Positions 1 to 7,588 of a stretch of DNA of 12,477 nucleotides are shown here, piece after piece. The DNA lies in NCBI GenBank assembly GCA_902385025.1, contig CABMDX010000107.1:1-12477 (forward strand). Direction: 5' to 3'. This DNA is from an uncultured archaeon (GTDB lineage: Archaea; Halobacteriota; Methanosarcinia; Methanotrichales; Methanotrichaceae). Each line of letters begins with the position of its first letter. Positions within the stretch are counted from its first letter, which is position 1. The notes below the pieces were generated by a model. The model searched no databases and was not told where the DNA came from. It worked only from the letters and a program-made list of their open reading frames with translations. A program made the translations under genes and the position numbers.

Positions 1-34
1 CTAAGGCAATTAGCACAAGGATAATATGTCTCAT
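1..34 (-). CDS. 5' end of a possible secreted or membrane protein, cut by the window edge
   Basis: Only the first 11 codons are visible, reading MRHIILVLIAL: a basic N-terminus followed by a hydrophobic run, as at the start of a signal peptide or membrane segment. A GGGGAG motif lies just upstream, but its 3-base spacing to the ATG is tight. A TATA-like ATTATAAT on the same strand at about 100-109 would place a transcription start near 77. The piece is co-directional with the phosphodiesterase gene ending at 119, after an 84-base gap. The body of the gene lies outside the window, so no function can be given, and the frame itself could be chance. Confidence 0.3.
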   Translation of the reverse strand, partial: MRHIILVLIAL

Positions 35-118
35 GGTCTCCCCATTATCTCTCAGGTATCCATAAAGCTTTCCGTCGCATGGAGCTGTTCCATCCAGTCG
101 ATTATAATATTGATGATC

Positions 119-1054
119 TTAGCAATCCATGGTATCTTTAAGGATTTTGAGCTCTGAAACGCTGGTTTCTGGATGATCTGCCAGATATTTTGCAATTTTT
201 GGATGGTGTACAAGTTTGCAGTCTATGCAGCTCCAAAATCTCTTCCCCTTTTTGGTCTTCACGAACCTGCCCAATTCTTCATCTTTGCAGGGATAGAGTG
301 GGCAGAAGCAATGCGTGCAGTCCTGCAAAGCGAAATGATGGCATGGATAGTATTGGCAATTGGCTTTGCCCGTGGCCTGCAGTGGCTCATCTGCTACCTG
401 CCGTATCAAATCCGGAACATCTGTCACCAGTCCGTCTGCGCCAAGGCGGAGGAGCCAGCTAGCCTCTTCTTTGCTATTGACAATCCAAGGATAGACAGAT
501 AAGTTCTGCTGGTGAGCTTCTTTGAAGAGCCTGGGGCTGACCCTTTCAGGAAAAATGGCATCTGCTTCTGCCCAGAGAGCCAGCTTTACGGGCCTTATGG
601 GCAGCGAGGAGATGATGATGCCAGTCTTTATGTCCGACAGATCTGCAATTTCGCGAAGGCTGGTGTGGTAAAAGGATGTCACCATGCAGCGGCAATTGCA
701 GGCTTCCAGGACGCCTGCCACAGGCTCCTCGATCCCTTCATCCTTCATCTCCGCAACTAACCCGAGTCCCAGCTCTTTGGAGAGGGCTACAGCCTCTTTC
801 AGAGTGGGAATCTTCTGTCCGTCCTTAGTATGCAGGAGATTGAGTTCCTCTACTGTCAGATCCTCAACCTTGCCCTGTCCGCTCGTGGTTCTCTGCACCA
901 ATTCATCATGCATTAAAATGAGTTCGCCGTCGCTTGAGATCCGAACATCCAGCTCGACCCAGTCAGCTCCTGCAAGAGCCGCAGCTCTTATGCCTCCCAG
1001 AGTGTTTTCGGCCGCCAGGCCTCTTGCCCCGCGGTGACCTATCACCAGAGCCAT
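119..1054 (-). CDS. Glycerophosphodiester phosphodiesterase-family protein with C-terminal Cys-rich domain
   Basis: This 311-residue protein has two parts. Residues 1-220 are a GDPD-type TIM barrel with the family signature: HRG at 7-9, ENT at 16-18, the metal ligands E34 and D36, H49-D50 as the second catalytic histidine region, and a late LGADGLVTDVPD segment. Such enzymes hydrolyse glycerophosphodiesters to glycerol phosphate and an alcohol; there is no signal peptide, so it is probably cytoplasmic. Residues from about 229 form a Cys/His-rich extension: CQYYPCHHF, CTHCFCPLYPC and CIDCKLVHHP. This matches the pattern of the small Cys-rich (PF04071-like) domain and probably binds metal. That domain usually occurs alone or beside corrinoid genes, so the fusion is notable. 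The ATG at 1054 is chosen because the HRG motif follows at once and a TATA-like element lies about 27 bases upstream, implying a leaderless mRNA. The physiological substrate in an archaeon with ether lipids is unknown. Confidence 0.9.
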   Translation of the reverse strand: MALVIGHRGARGLAAENTLGGIRAAALAGADWVELDVRISSDGELILMHDELVQRTTSGQGKVEDLTVEELNLLHTKDGQKIPTLKEAVALSKELGLGLVAEMKDEGIEEPVAGVLEACNCRCMVTSFYHTSLREIADLSDIKTGIIISSLPIRPVKLALWAEADAIFPERVSPRLFKEAHQQNLSVYPWIVNSKEEASWLLRLGADGLVTDVPDLIRQVADEPLQATGKANCQYYPCHHFALQDCTHCFCPLYPCKDEELGRFVKTKKGKRFWSCIDCKLVHHPKIAKYLADHPETSVSELKILKDTMDC

Positions 1055-1075
1055 TCAATCGATGTAATTGCCAGG

Positions 1076-1087
1076 TTGATATATCAC
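1076..1087 (-). promoter_or_regulatory. TATA-like box of the phosphodiesterase gene
   Basis: GATATATC (1078-1085) is centred 27 bases upstream of the ATG at 1054. That is the distance expected when archaeal transcription begins at the start codon. No Shine-Dalgarno sequence lies between the box and the ATG, which fits a leaderless transcript. Confidence 0.5.
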
Positions 1088-1109
1088 TTTTTTGGAAATA
1101 CGCCAATAA

Positions 1110-2306
<1,197 letters not shown>

Positions 2307-2310
2307 TATT

Positions 2311-2356
2311 GGAGGCTAGAAGCCCTGCAGCCTCCCATTATATGGGCGCAATTTTT
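2311..2356 (+). terminator. Hairpin and T-tract after SepCysS
   Basis: GGAGGCT (2311-2317) and AGCCTCC (2329-2335) can form a perfect 7-bp stem with an 11-base loop, starting four bases after the stop codon. A T5 run follows at 2352-2356 and another at 2377-2381. Archaeal termination depends mainly on T-tracts, so the position is apt, although the first T-run is 16 bases past the stem. Confidence 0.45.
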
Positions 2357-2497
2357 AAATAATTCTGTCGGCCGCGTTTTTCTCTCGGCAAGCATCCTTG
2401 CAGGAGAAAACTGCAACAAACCCGTGTGCCTTCAAGTGGCGGAAACTATTGGATTGTGAAGCTTTCCCGGCTTATCGCGCAATTATTGTGCAGAACC

Positions 2498-2506
2498 TTT
2501 ATTATA
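2498..2506 (+). promoter_or_regulatory. TATA-like box of the TPR gene
   Basis: TTTATTATA would give a transcription start near 2529 and a leader of about a dozen bases. That leader would include the GGAGGG Shine-Dalgarno at 2531-2536. Confidence 0.45.
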
Positions 2507-2540
2507 GCACATATCAATGATGCACACTGTGGAGGGAAGA

Positions 2541-3044
2541 ATGATGAATTCGAAGTGGGTTCAAAACTCCTTGGTATTGCTTGCCCTGGCTCTTATTTTA
2601 ACCTGCGTATCTCCGGCTTTTGGGCAGACCAATGAATCCAAAAGCTCAATGTATTGGTTTATGCAAGGCCTGTCTCTTTATAATCAAGAGAAATTTTCGG
2701 AATCCCTTGATGCCTACGAAAAGGCTCTGCAGCTCGATCCCAAGGACTCAGAGGCCTGGAATAATAAAGGCATTGATCTGGGACTCCTCGGAAAGTACGA
2801 TGAGGCGCTGGACGCCTTCAAAAACGCGATCGTTCTCAATGAAAGCTATGCTCAGGCCTGGTACAACATGGGTGTGATATACGATTTCAAAGGGGATTAT
2901 TATACTGCAGTCCAGGCATACAAGAGGGCCGCTCAGATCGATCCCGATTATCAGAAGGCCTTTGTGAAAAGGAATGTTGATACGGATATCGTGATGGGAC
3001 GCAGTCTCTCCTGTGCCTGCCAGGATCAACTGGCACTGGTCTAA
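2541..3044 (+). CDS. Secreted tetratricopeptide-repeat protein
   Basis: The 167-residue product starts with a signal peptide (MMNSKW, a hydrophobic core of about 15 residues, then SPAFGQ as a likely cleavage region). Three TPR units of about 34 residues follow, beginning near SMYWFMQGLSLYNQ, DSEAWNNKGIDLGLLG and YAQAWYNMGVIYDFKG, each ending in a LDP/LNE/IDP turn. TPR arrays mediate protein-protein contacts, so this is probably an exported scaffold or adaptor; the partner is not visible. The start is set by GGAGGG at 2531-2536, which serves the ATG at 2541 or the next codon (ATG at 2544) equally well. An upstream in-frame ATG at 2517 precedes the ribosome site and is unlikely. The gene is monocistronic, convergent with the next gene, and ends before a strong hairpin. 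Confidence 0.85.
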   Translation: MMNSKWVQNSLVLLALALILTCVSPAFGQTNESKSSMYWFMQGLSLYNQEKFSESLDAYEKALQLDPKDSEAWNNKGIDLGLLGKYDEALDAFKNAIVLNESYAQAWYNMGVIYDFKGDYYTAVQAYKRAAQIDPDYQKAFVKRNVDTDIVMGRSLSCACQDQLALV

Positions 3045-3080
3045 TTCTCTTTTTGGAGTTAATCGCCTGGCCGGGCTAAT

Positions 3081-3107
3081 GCAGGCCGGGCCTTCCGGCC
3101 GGCCTGC
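3081..3107. terminator. GC-rich hairpin between convergent genes
   Basis: GCAGGCCGG (3081-3089) and CCGGCCTGC (3099-3107) form a perfect 9-bp stem with a 9-base loop, in the gap between the TPR gene and the oppositely transcribed secreted-protein gene. T-rich sequence (TTCCTTTCGAGTTCC) follows on the plus side. It probably acts as the TPR terminator and perhaps as a two-way barrier. Confidence 0.55.
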
Positions 3108-3211
3108 CCCTGGATTCCTTTCGAGTTCCTTCTTTCGCAGCCTCTATTCCCTATGTCATGCCACTCGAATTTGGCTTCTCTAAAAAAGACCCTGCAAATT
3201 TAGGGCTATTC

Positions 3212-4054
3212 TTAATAAAGGCCACTGCCTCCCATTCCTATTGGAATTTGACTGATGTCTCCCACACCGGTCAGGATGCTGTCGGCATACTGGTGCACAT
3301 CGTGATATCTGGATGACGCATTTGCGGCTGGAACAGCGTTCTCTGCTGAAGATTGCGGATTAGTGCTGCCAGTGGATGCGCCAGACTCAGAAGCCGATGT
3401 GCCGGATGCTCCGACCACATTTGAGGTTGTGACTGATGCTGGAATGTAGCTGGAAGTATCGGGATTGATCCACATGGCCTCGAAATTGCCTTTGGCTGTG
3501 ACTTGGCCTTCGCTGACTTGGAGGATATTGCCTTTGATGGTCTGGCTGGCAGCATCGAATGTGCCGGTCAGGCGGCTGGCAACCTCTTTATCTCCCTTTT
3601 GGGCAGTGATTACCAGTGATACTTTATCGCCATCAGCCGTGCCCGAAACAGCGCCATTCCAGGCTTCTCCGCTATCTGGCTCGTATTTGGCGCTGCCGTA
3701 CAGATCTCTGCCGTTCTGGCTCAGGACCATTATCACCTGGCCAGTCTCGATGCCCATCACAGACCAGATGTAGTTTAAATTAGGCGCGCTTTCATTGGGA
3801 GGCGCGGTCTCTTCAGACGCCTCTGCGGAGGGCGACGCAGGAGTCAATGCGGCTTCGGCCATAAGGCTGCCAGAAGATGCGTTTGAAGTTGTTGAAGAAT
3901 TTGCCTCTTTGGAAGCGGCGGCGTCATATTCCTGCCCTTGGGCCTGCTGTAGGATGATTTCATTGCCAGAGCCGTGGAAAGGCTGCGCATTGCCCAGTCC
4001 TGCCACAAGGAGAAGTGTCAGAAGCAGGAGATGAATCATTGATTCTCTTATCAT
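3212..4054 (-). CDS. Secreted protein of unknown family, paralog A
   Basis: I do not recognise a named family. The 280-residue product has a signal peptide (residues 1-23, ending VAGLGNA) and a Ser/Ala/Glu-rich linker with N-x-S/T sequons. A compact core at about 93-206 runs from YIWSVMGIE through AKYEP, AWNG, LTGTFD and QTIKG to MWINPDTSSYIPA. A second Ser/Thr/Gly-rich linker and a C-terminal box at 249-276 (RYHDVHQYADSI, then DISQIPIGMGG) complete it. Core and box are shared with the adjacent paralog; the linkers are not. The strand-like G/V/T pattern suggests a beta-rich extracellular domain. There is no C-terminal membrane anchor. The ATG at 4054 is supported by GGAGG six bases upstream. 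It may be S-layer-associated or cell-surface, but that is inference. Confidence 0.85.
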   Translation of the reverse strand: MIRESMIHLLLLTLLLVAGLGNAQPFHGSGNEIILQQAQGQEYDAAASKEANSSTTSNASSGSLMAEAALTPASPSAEASEETAPPNESAPNLNYIWSVMGIETGQVIMVLSQNGRDLYGSAKYEPDSGEAWNGAVSGTADGDKVSLVITAQKGDKEVASRLTGTFDAASQTIKGNILQVSEGQVTAKGNFEAMWINPDTSSYIPASVTTSNVVGASGTSASESGASTGSTNPQSSAENAVPAANASSRYHDVHQYADSILTGVGDISQIPIGMGGSGLY

Positions 4055-4060
4055 TTTTTG

Positions 4061-4065
4061 CCTCC
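4061..4065 (-). promoter_or_regulatory. Shine-Dalgarno of paralog A
   Basis: GGAGG, with a six-base CAAAAA spacer before the ATG at 4054, fixes the start codon of this gene. Confidence 0.7.
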
Positions 4066-4081
4066 GGATTTATCCGCTCAG

Positions 4082-4119
4082 ATAAAAAAGGACTGGTGCC
4101 GTTTATAGATTCGGGCACC
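4082..4119 (-). terminator. Hairpin plus T-tract after paralog B, overlapping a TATA-like box for paralog A
   Basis: On the minus strand GGTGCC (4119-4114) pairs with GGCACC (4100-4095) around a 13-base loop, and CTTTTTTAT follows at 4090-4082, the layout of an intrinsic-type terminator for the upstream paralog. The loop contains TCTATAAAC (about 4109-4101). At about 50 bases before the ATG at 4054, this could be paralog A's TATA box with a roughly 25-base leader carrying the Shine-Dalgarno. One element may thus both end one gene and start the next. Confidence 0.45.
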
Positions 4120-4162
4120 GGCTTATTCGATTGATCTGGACAATAGATCATTCCTGTTTTGC

Positions 4163-4903
4163 TTATTCGCTGCCGCCAGCGCCGCTTGTACCGCCTACAC
4201 CGCCCATGCCAGGTGGAATTCCGCTGATGTCGCCGCCCAGGCCGATCTTATCTGCATACTCATGGATATCCACGAATCTGGATTTCTTGGTGGTTGATGT
4301 CTCGGTCTCGACTGCGGTAGTGTTGACTGCTGCAGGAGCGGGAGTGACTGGCTTTTCCTCCTCGATGATTGCCGGGGTGTAGCTGGAGGTATCCGGGCTG
4401 ATCCACATGGCGCTGAATGTGCCCTTGTTCATGACCTTGCCCTGATTCACTTGCGTGAAGCTGCCGCCGATGGTCTGATTAGCGCTATCAAAGACACCGG
4501 TCAATTTGGTCGTCACCATCTCTTTGTCCTTCTGGGCGCTCAGTGTCAGCTCAACATCATTTCCTTCAACTGAGCCCACGACTTCACCGTTCCAGGCTTT
4601 GCCGCCTTCGGGCTCATACTTTGCCTGGCCGAAGATATCTTTGCCATCTTGGTTGAGGACCATGGTGATTTTATCCGACTCTATACCGTCCACTGACCAG
4701 ATATACTTGAGATCGACAACATCGGAATTGGTCACATTTCCGTTTTCAGAAGCAGTGCCGTTTAGCGGCGCCTCAGCTTCATCTGCAATGGTATTATTCC
4801 CAGCAGTGCTCGTTTCGTTCGCATTCTGTCCTATGGACTGACCTGCTGAAATGATGAATACAAGCAACAGGGAACGAATCAGGTATTTCTTATTCAATGA
4901 CAT
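4163..4903 (-). CDS. Secreted protein of unknown family, paralog B
   Basis: This is the neighbour and clear relative of paralog A, 246 residues from the ATG at 4903. A signal peptide (hydrophobic run SLLLVFIISAG) precedes an Asn/Thr-rich linker with several N-x-S/T sequons. The shared core lies at about 66-180: YIWSVDGIES, AKYEP, AWNGEV, LTGVFD, QTIGG, MWISPDTSSYTPA. The C-terminal box lies at 209-234: RFVDIHEYADKI and GDISGIPPGMGG. Start choice is uncertain. GGAGG ends one base before the ATG at 4903, which is too close, but it is seven bases before the in-frame TTG at 4897. Translation may therefore begin at TTG; an upstream in-frame GTG at 4921 lacks a site. Function is unknown; the tandem arrangement points to a local duplication followed by linker divergence. 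Confidence 0.84.
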   Translation of the reverse strand: MSLNKKYLIRSLLLVFIISAGQSIGQNANETSTAGNNTIADEAEAPLNGTASENGNVTNSDVVDLKYIWSVDGIESDKITMVLNQDGKDIFGQAKYEPEGGKAWNGEVVGSVEGNDVELTLSAQKDKEMVTTKLTGVFDSANQTIGGSFTQVNQGKVMNKGTFSAMWISPDTSSYTPAIIEEEKPVTPAPAAVNTTAVETETSTTKKSRFVDIHEYADKIGLGGDISGIPPGMGGVGGTSGAGGSE

Positions 4904-4948
4904 GCCTCCATTTATTCCCACTTTTAAGCGATAGGTTTTTCGTCATTT

Positions 4949-4958
4949 GCCTATAGTG
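4949..4958 (-). promoter_or_regulatory. TATA-like box of paralog B
   Basis: ACTATAGGC on the minus strand would place transcription start near 4926, about 23 bases before the ATG and upstream of the GGAGG site. The match is weak. Confidence 0.3.
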
Positions 4959-5036
4959 GCACACTGTCGGCCCTCCTCCTTTATAAGCTTTTCACATGGC
5001 GCATTGCTTCCAATTACAGGGCCAGGCAGCATAGCG

Positions 5037-5071
5037 AAAAAAAGTATCGATCCGCTCTCCATTCGAGCGGA
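5037..5071 (-). terminator. Terminator of the kor operon
   Basis: On the minus strand TCCGCTC and GAGCGGA (5071-5065 and 5057-5051) form a 7-bp stem with a short loop, followed by a T7 run (5043-5037). It starts 24 bases after the TAG stop of the beta-gamma gene. This confirms 5098-5096 as the real end of translation. Confidence 0.7.
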
Positions 5072-5095
5072 CCTTTTCTGCTTCATTCTAAAAGG

Positions 5096-6541
5096 CTATT
5101 TTCTTGCCGCCATCTCGAGCACGCGTACTGCCTGTGCCCCAGCCTCCAGAATCTCCAGATTCTTGGGGATGAGCTTGGGCTTCTTGGCGAAGGTGACGCG
5201 GAAGGCATTGCTGTACGCCTCTTTAGGAAGTCCCAGGTTTCCTGCCTGTATCTGATAGCCTAACTTGGCGGTATTGGCTTCCTGATGAGCGCCCTTTTCA
5301 GTAGCAATTTCCGTGGCAGGTACGGATATGGCCTTGACGCCCTCAGGAGCCTGGAACAGGCCGATCAGTGAGTCGTAGAGGATCACTCCCCCCTTCTTGA
5401 CAGAGGATGCGAACTTCTCCAGTGACGGCCGGTTGAAGGCCACCAGCACATCGGGATGATCGACCACGGGCGAGCCGATAGGCAGGCCGGATACGATCAC
5501 TGAGCAATTGGAGGTTCCGCCGCGCTGCTCCGGTCCATAGTCGGGATACCAGGAGACTGCACGCCCACAGCCGAAGGCGGCCTGCGCCAGGGCCAGGCCC
5601 ATGGATAGGACGCCCTGCCCGCCAAATCCAGCGATCTTCACACCTTTTAGCGTGAACTCATGGTCCTTCTGAAACTCGATGCAAGCATGATCCTCGCAGC
5701 CAAAGACCTCATCCAGAGCAGCAAGCGAAAAGTCGCTCGGCTCCCTCACAATCGGCTGTGCGCTGGCCGAATTGTCCCTGAACCTCTTCAGCGGGAACTC
5801 CTTTTCCATTTGCTCGTTGATGAATTTGGTGACTCCTCTGGCGTCCATTCTCAGGATCGTGGGGCAGGGCGAGAGAAGCTCCACAAAAGCGTAGCCCAAT
5901 TTATCTCTCTGCACCTCCAGAGCTTTTCTCACTGCCCGGCGGGCCTTGCGAACGTGCTCTATGTCCGAGAGACTGGCACGCTCGATGAAGACCGGCGCTG
6001 CTAACGTATCCAGCAGCTCGCAGATGTGAATGGGATAGCCCTGTTCCCTGGGGTCGCGCCCCTGCGGCGTTGTGGCAGTCACCTCGCCGATCAGGGTTGT
6101 GGGCGCCATCTGTCCGCCGGTCATGCCGTAGACGCTGTTGTTTACAAAGAAAACTGCCAGCTTCTCTCCCCGATTGGCAGCCTGAATGGTCTCATTGAGG
6201 CCAATAGACGCCAGATCTCCATCACCCTGGTAAGAGATGACGATGGCATTATCCTCTGCCCGCGAGATGCCAGTGGCAATGGCCGGCGCCCTGCCATGAG
6301 CTGCCTACACATGACCTGCATCCAGATAGTAATAGGCAAATACGGCACATCCGACCGGACTGATCACGACGCATCTATCCTGGATGCCCAGATCGGCCAT
6401 GGCTTCGCCGATTAGCTTATGCAGTATCCCATGTCCGCAGCCTGGACAGTAGTGCGTGGCAGTGGGCGCGGCTCCGCCCTTTCTCGGAAATGTCTCGTAT
6501 ATTCCCGGGTGTCCTCCCAGAACCTTTTCTCTGGCTGCCAT
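5096..6541 (-). CDS. korB: 2-oxoacid:ferredoxin oxidoreductase, fused beta-gamma subunit, interrupted by in-frame TAG at codon 79
   Basis: From ATG 6541 to TAG 5096 the frame has 481 sense codons plus one internal TAG (6307-6305). The beta part (about 1-290) is the thiamine-diphosphate subunit: C32 and C35 in YCPGCGHG, C65 in [14 protein letters not shown], the TPP/Mg motif GDGDLASIG at 106-114 with NN at 134-135, [11 protein letters not shown], and C226 in SPCPT; the cysteines probably hold a [4Fe-4S] cluster. The gamma part (from about 301) has GFGGQG at 305-310 and RGGTSNC at 340-346. With KorA it should interconvert an acyl-CoA plus CO2 and a 2-oxoacid using ferredoxin. Beta and gamma are usually separate genes. 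The TAG falls between DAGHV and AAHGRAPA, where relatives carry a residue such as Gln or Glu, and both sides remain intact. Without readthrough neither fragment would be active; the first internal ATG (6124) has no ribosome site and lies past the TPP motif. The start lies one base after korA's stop, with AGGTGA as ribosome site. Confidence 0.88.
6305..6307 (-). other. In-frame amber codon in the beta-gamma gene
   Basis: The codon series is GCA GGT CAT GTG TAG GCA GCT CAT GGC, which translates as A G H V, amber, A A H G. The conserved HGRAPA motif of the family resumes two codons later in the same frame, so no frameshift is involved. A single base change from CAG or GAG would explain it. Confidence 0.9.
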
Positions 6542-6542
6542 T

Positions 6543-7586
6543 TTATGTCACCTCCTTGATCTTCTGCATAATTGAATCGAGCTGTATCAGATTTCCGCCA
6601 TAGCGGCAGACAAGCTCCACAGTCTTGCAGCCGCTGGCCAGGCAAATGTCTTCTCTCATCTGGCCATTGCTCATTTCTACAGAGATGAACTTGCAGCCCT
6701 TTTCTGCCAGGGCTCTGATCTCCTTTTCAGGGAACGGGAAGAGCGTGATGGGCCGGAAGAGCCCTACCTTCAACCCTATTTTCCGCGCCTCATCCACTGC
6801 AGACCTCGCGATCCTGCTGCTGATGCCATAGGATACGAGCACGGTCTTTGCATCATCGAGCCTATAGCCCTCAAAAGCCACCTCATTCTCCTTTATGCGC
6901 TGATACTTCTCCTGCAGCTTGAGGTTATGCCTTTCCATCTCATCAAAGTCCAAGGCGATTGATGTCACAAGGTTTCTCCTTGTCTCTCTACGCCCGGCCA
7001 CTGCCCATGAAGCATCGATTGAGGGCTCTATGGCCTTTTCTGGAAACTTCAGAGGCTCAACCATGTGCCCCAGCACTCCATCTGCCAGAATCACAACAGG
7101 ATTGCGATACTTGAAGGCAAGCTCAAAGCCCTTTGCAGTGAAGTCGCACATCTCCTGCACGCTGGCAGGGGCGAGAACGATATTGTTGTAGCAGCCGTGC
7201 CCTCCGCCCTTGCACGCCTGATTGTAGTCCGACTGCTCTGGACCGATATTTCCAAGACCCGGGCCCGCCCGGCAGATGTCCACGATGACGCAGGGAAGCT
7301 CCGCCCCGGCAATGTAAGTTATTCCCTCCTGCTTCAGGCTCATGCCCGGTCCCGAGGAGGCGCCGAGCACTCGGTGGCCGGCTGTTGCCGCACCGTAGAC
7401 CATGTTGATGGCAGCCTCCTCGGATTCGGCCTGCACGAATTTGCGCCCGACCTTCGGAAAATAGCGTGAGGCCTCGTGCAATATCTCACTCGCCGGAGTA
7501 ATTGGGTAGCCAAAGAAGCAATCGCAGCCTGCATACAGTGCTCCCACGATCACGGCACTGTTTCCCGCTATCAATTGAGATGCCAT
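6543..7586 (-). CDS. korA: 2-oxoacid:ferredoxin oxidoreductase alpha subunit
   Basis: The 347-residue protein is the alpha subunit of the Kor/Vor type, which forms the pyrimidine-binding half of the TPP site together with beta. Visible landmarks are the N-terminal [27 protein letters not shown] at about 24-35, [14 protein letters not shown], the [12 protein letters not shown] loop, and the C-terminal transketolase-like domain with [22 protein letters not shown] and VEMSNGQM. Length and order are normal for the family. Substrate (2-oxoglutarate, branched-chain or aryl 2-oxoacid) cannot be read from sequence alone, and the symbol denotes the family only. The start lies two bases after the ligase's TGA, with GAGGAG inside the ligase's last codons, so translation is probably coupled. 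The downstream beta-gamma gene follows after one base. Reading frame and motifs are undamaged. Confidence 0.93.
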   Translation of the reverse strand: MASQLIAGNSAVIVGALYAGCDCFFGYPITPASEILHEASRYFPKVGRKFVQAESEEAAINMVYGAATAGHRVLGASSGPGMSLKQEGITYIAGAELPCVIVDICRAGPGLGNIGPEQSDYNQACKGGGHGCYNNIVLAPASVQEMCDFTAKGFELAFKYRNPVVILADGVLGHMVEPLKFPEKAIEPSIDASWAVAGRRETRRNLVTSIALDFDEMERHNLKLQEKYQRIKENEVAFEGYRLDDAKTVLVSYGISSRIARSAVDEARKIGLKVGLFRPITLFPFPEKEIRALAEKGCKFISVEMSNGQMREDICLASGCKTVELVCRYGGNLIQLDSIMQKIKEVT

Positions 7587-7588
7587 TT

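Noticed and set aside
2357..2500. A tRNA or small RNA gene in the gap before the TPR gene
   Set aside because: The TTTTTAAATAATT at 2352-2364 looks like a promoter box, but no T-loop consensus, cloverleaf or stable long stem follows.
5096..6124. A separate 342-residue gene starting at the ATG at 6124
   Set aside because: This ATG lies inside the conserved GMTGGQ motif of the beta domain, has no ribosome site, and the sequence upstream in the same frame contains the TPP motif. It is the distal part of the interrupted gene.
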